Below the pieces are notes generated by a model, which did no database searches, was not told the origin of the DNA, and worked only from the letters and a program-made list of their open reading frames with translations. Below, piece after piece: positions 63,778 through 64,000 of a DNA stretch of 64,000 nt. The stretch comes from Chrysomallon squamiferum. Taxonomy: Eukaryota > Mollusca > Gastropoda > Neomphalida > Peltospiridae. Location: assembly GCA_012295275.1 (NCBI GenBank), contig CM022669.1, forward strand, positions 7,924,989 to 7,988,988. Reading direction: 5' to 3'. A program made the translations under genes and the position numbers. Numbering within the stretch: position 1 is the first letter of the stretch; the number at the start of each line of letters is the position of its first letter.

Positions 63778-64000
63778 AAAAAGTCCTGTCAAAAACCTCT
63801 ACCTGTTACAGAGGTGATTAACATCAGTGGATACCTACATAAGTGTTCAATGGAAATTAAAAAAAATAACAATAATAAATAAATAAAATGTCTCAGTTGA
63901 TTAGTGTTTGTGACATAGCTGCTTTCACTGAACACGCTGTTTATAGTTCACTGGGGCCTTTATGAGGAGCTGAAGATAAAGTTAATTAAATAGTCTGATT

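Larger units (their letters stand above)
60544..64000 (+). other. Start of a long KLF intron
   Basis: No second KLF exon was found, so intron 1 runs past the window end. It holds CA/GT microsatellites (61438-61452, 62267-62305, 63206-63226, 63331-63361), A-runs, a tRNA-derived SINE relic, and tandem X-box-like motifs. The stretch at 61120-61430 is less repetitive and could be regulatory. Confidence 0.55.

Noticed and set aside
1-64000. CRISPR arrays, bacterial operons, rRNA or intact tRNA genes
   Set aside because: The short repeats are simple microsatellites in animal introns. No full cloverleaf or rRNA sequence was recognised; only a tRNA-derived SINE relic.

Overview
The window is animal nuclear DNA. 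Every gene has introns with GT...AG borders. The introns are short (about 150-1000 nt), AT-rich and packed with microsatellites, mainly ATT/TAA, TTTA, CA/GT and AT runs. The gene set (RBM8A/Y14, axonemal microtubule inner proteins, a KLF9-type factor, a FAM184 relative) is metazoan. Compact introns and repeat content suggest a lophotrochozoan such as a mollusc, but that is inference and the sequence alone does not prove it.

Layout. (1) 1-27383, plus strand: the 3' 47 exons of a very large gene whose 5' end lies outside the window. About 3,420 codons are present: a long ectodomain of Cys-rich GCC2/GCC3 (ephrin-receptor-like) modules, a cupredoxin-like stretch, one transmembrane helix, about 1,200 residues of coiled coil, and a C-terminal domain with a zincin-like His-x-x-x-His motif lacking the catalytic Glu. 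(2) 31601-33385, minus: CFAP141. (3) 35642-38931, plus: RBM8A/Y14, exon junction complex core. (4) 40740-42798, minus: SPAG8. (5) 47874-50019, plus: a short FAM184-like coiled-coil gene. (6) 51257-57034, plus: a 14-exon gene with a weakly perilipin-like N-terminus and a low-complexity tail. (7) 60036 to beyond the window, plus: first coding exon of a KLF9/13-type zinc-finger gene.

Themes. Two microtubule inner proteins of motile cilia (CFAP141, SPAG8) flank RBM8A on the opposite strand. Each has an RFX X-box-like site 70-100 nt upstream of its ATG, which fits co-regulation in ciliated cells. The giant gene changes exon style at its membrane anchor: phase-1 modules outside, mostly phase-0 coiled-coil exons inside.

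Three otherwise good exons carry single-base frame lesions (about 7741, 20917 and 48199-48204). The best explanation is small indel errors in the assembly, though real alleles or decay are possible. Other notable structures are a copy of a SPAG8 exon 1 fragment inside a hAT-like element 790 bp upstream, a tandem duplication in the RBM8A 3' region, a 32-bp minisatellite, and a run of phase-0 exons with matching ends in the perilipin-like gene.

Exon borders were read by eye from splice consensus, reading frame and phase continuity. No alignments or searches were run, and homology calls rest on remembered family sequences.
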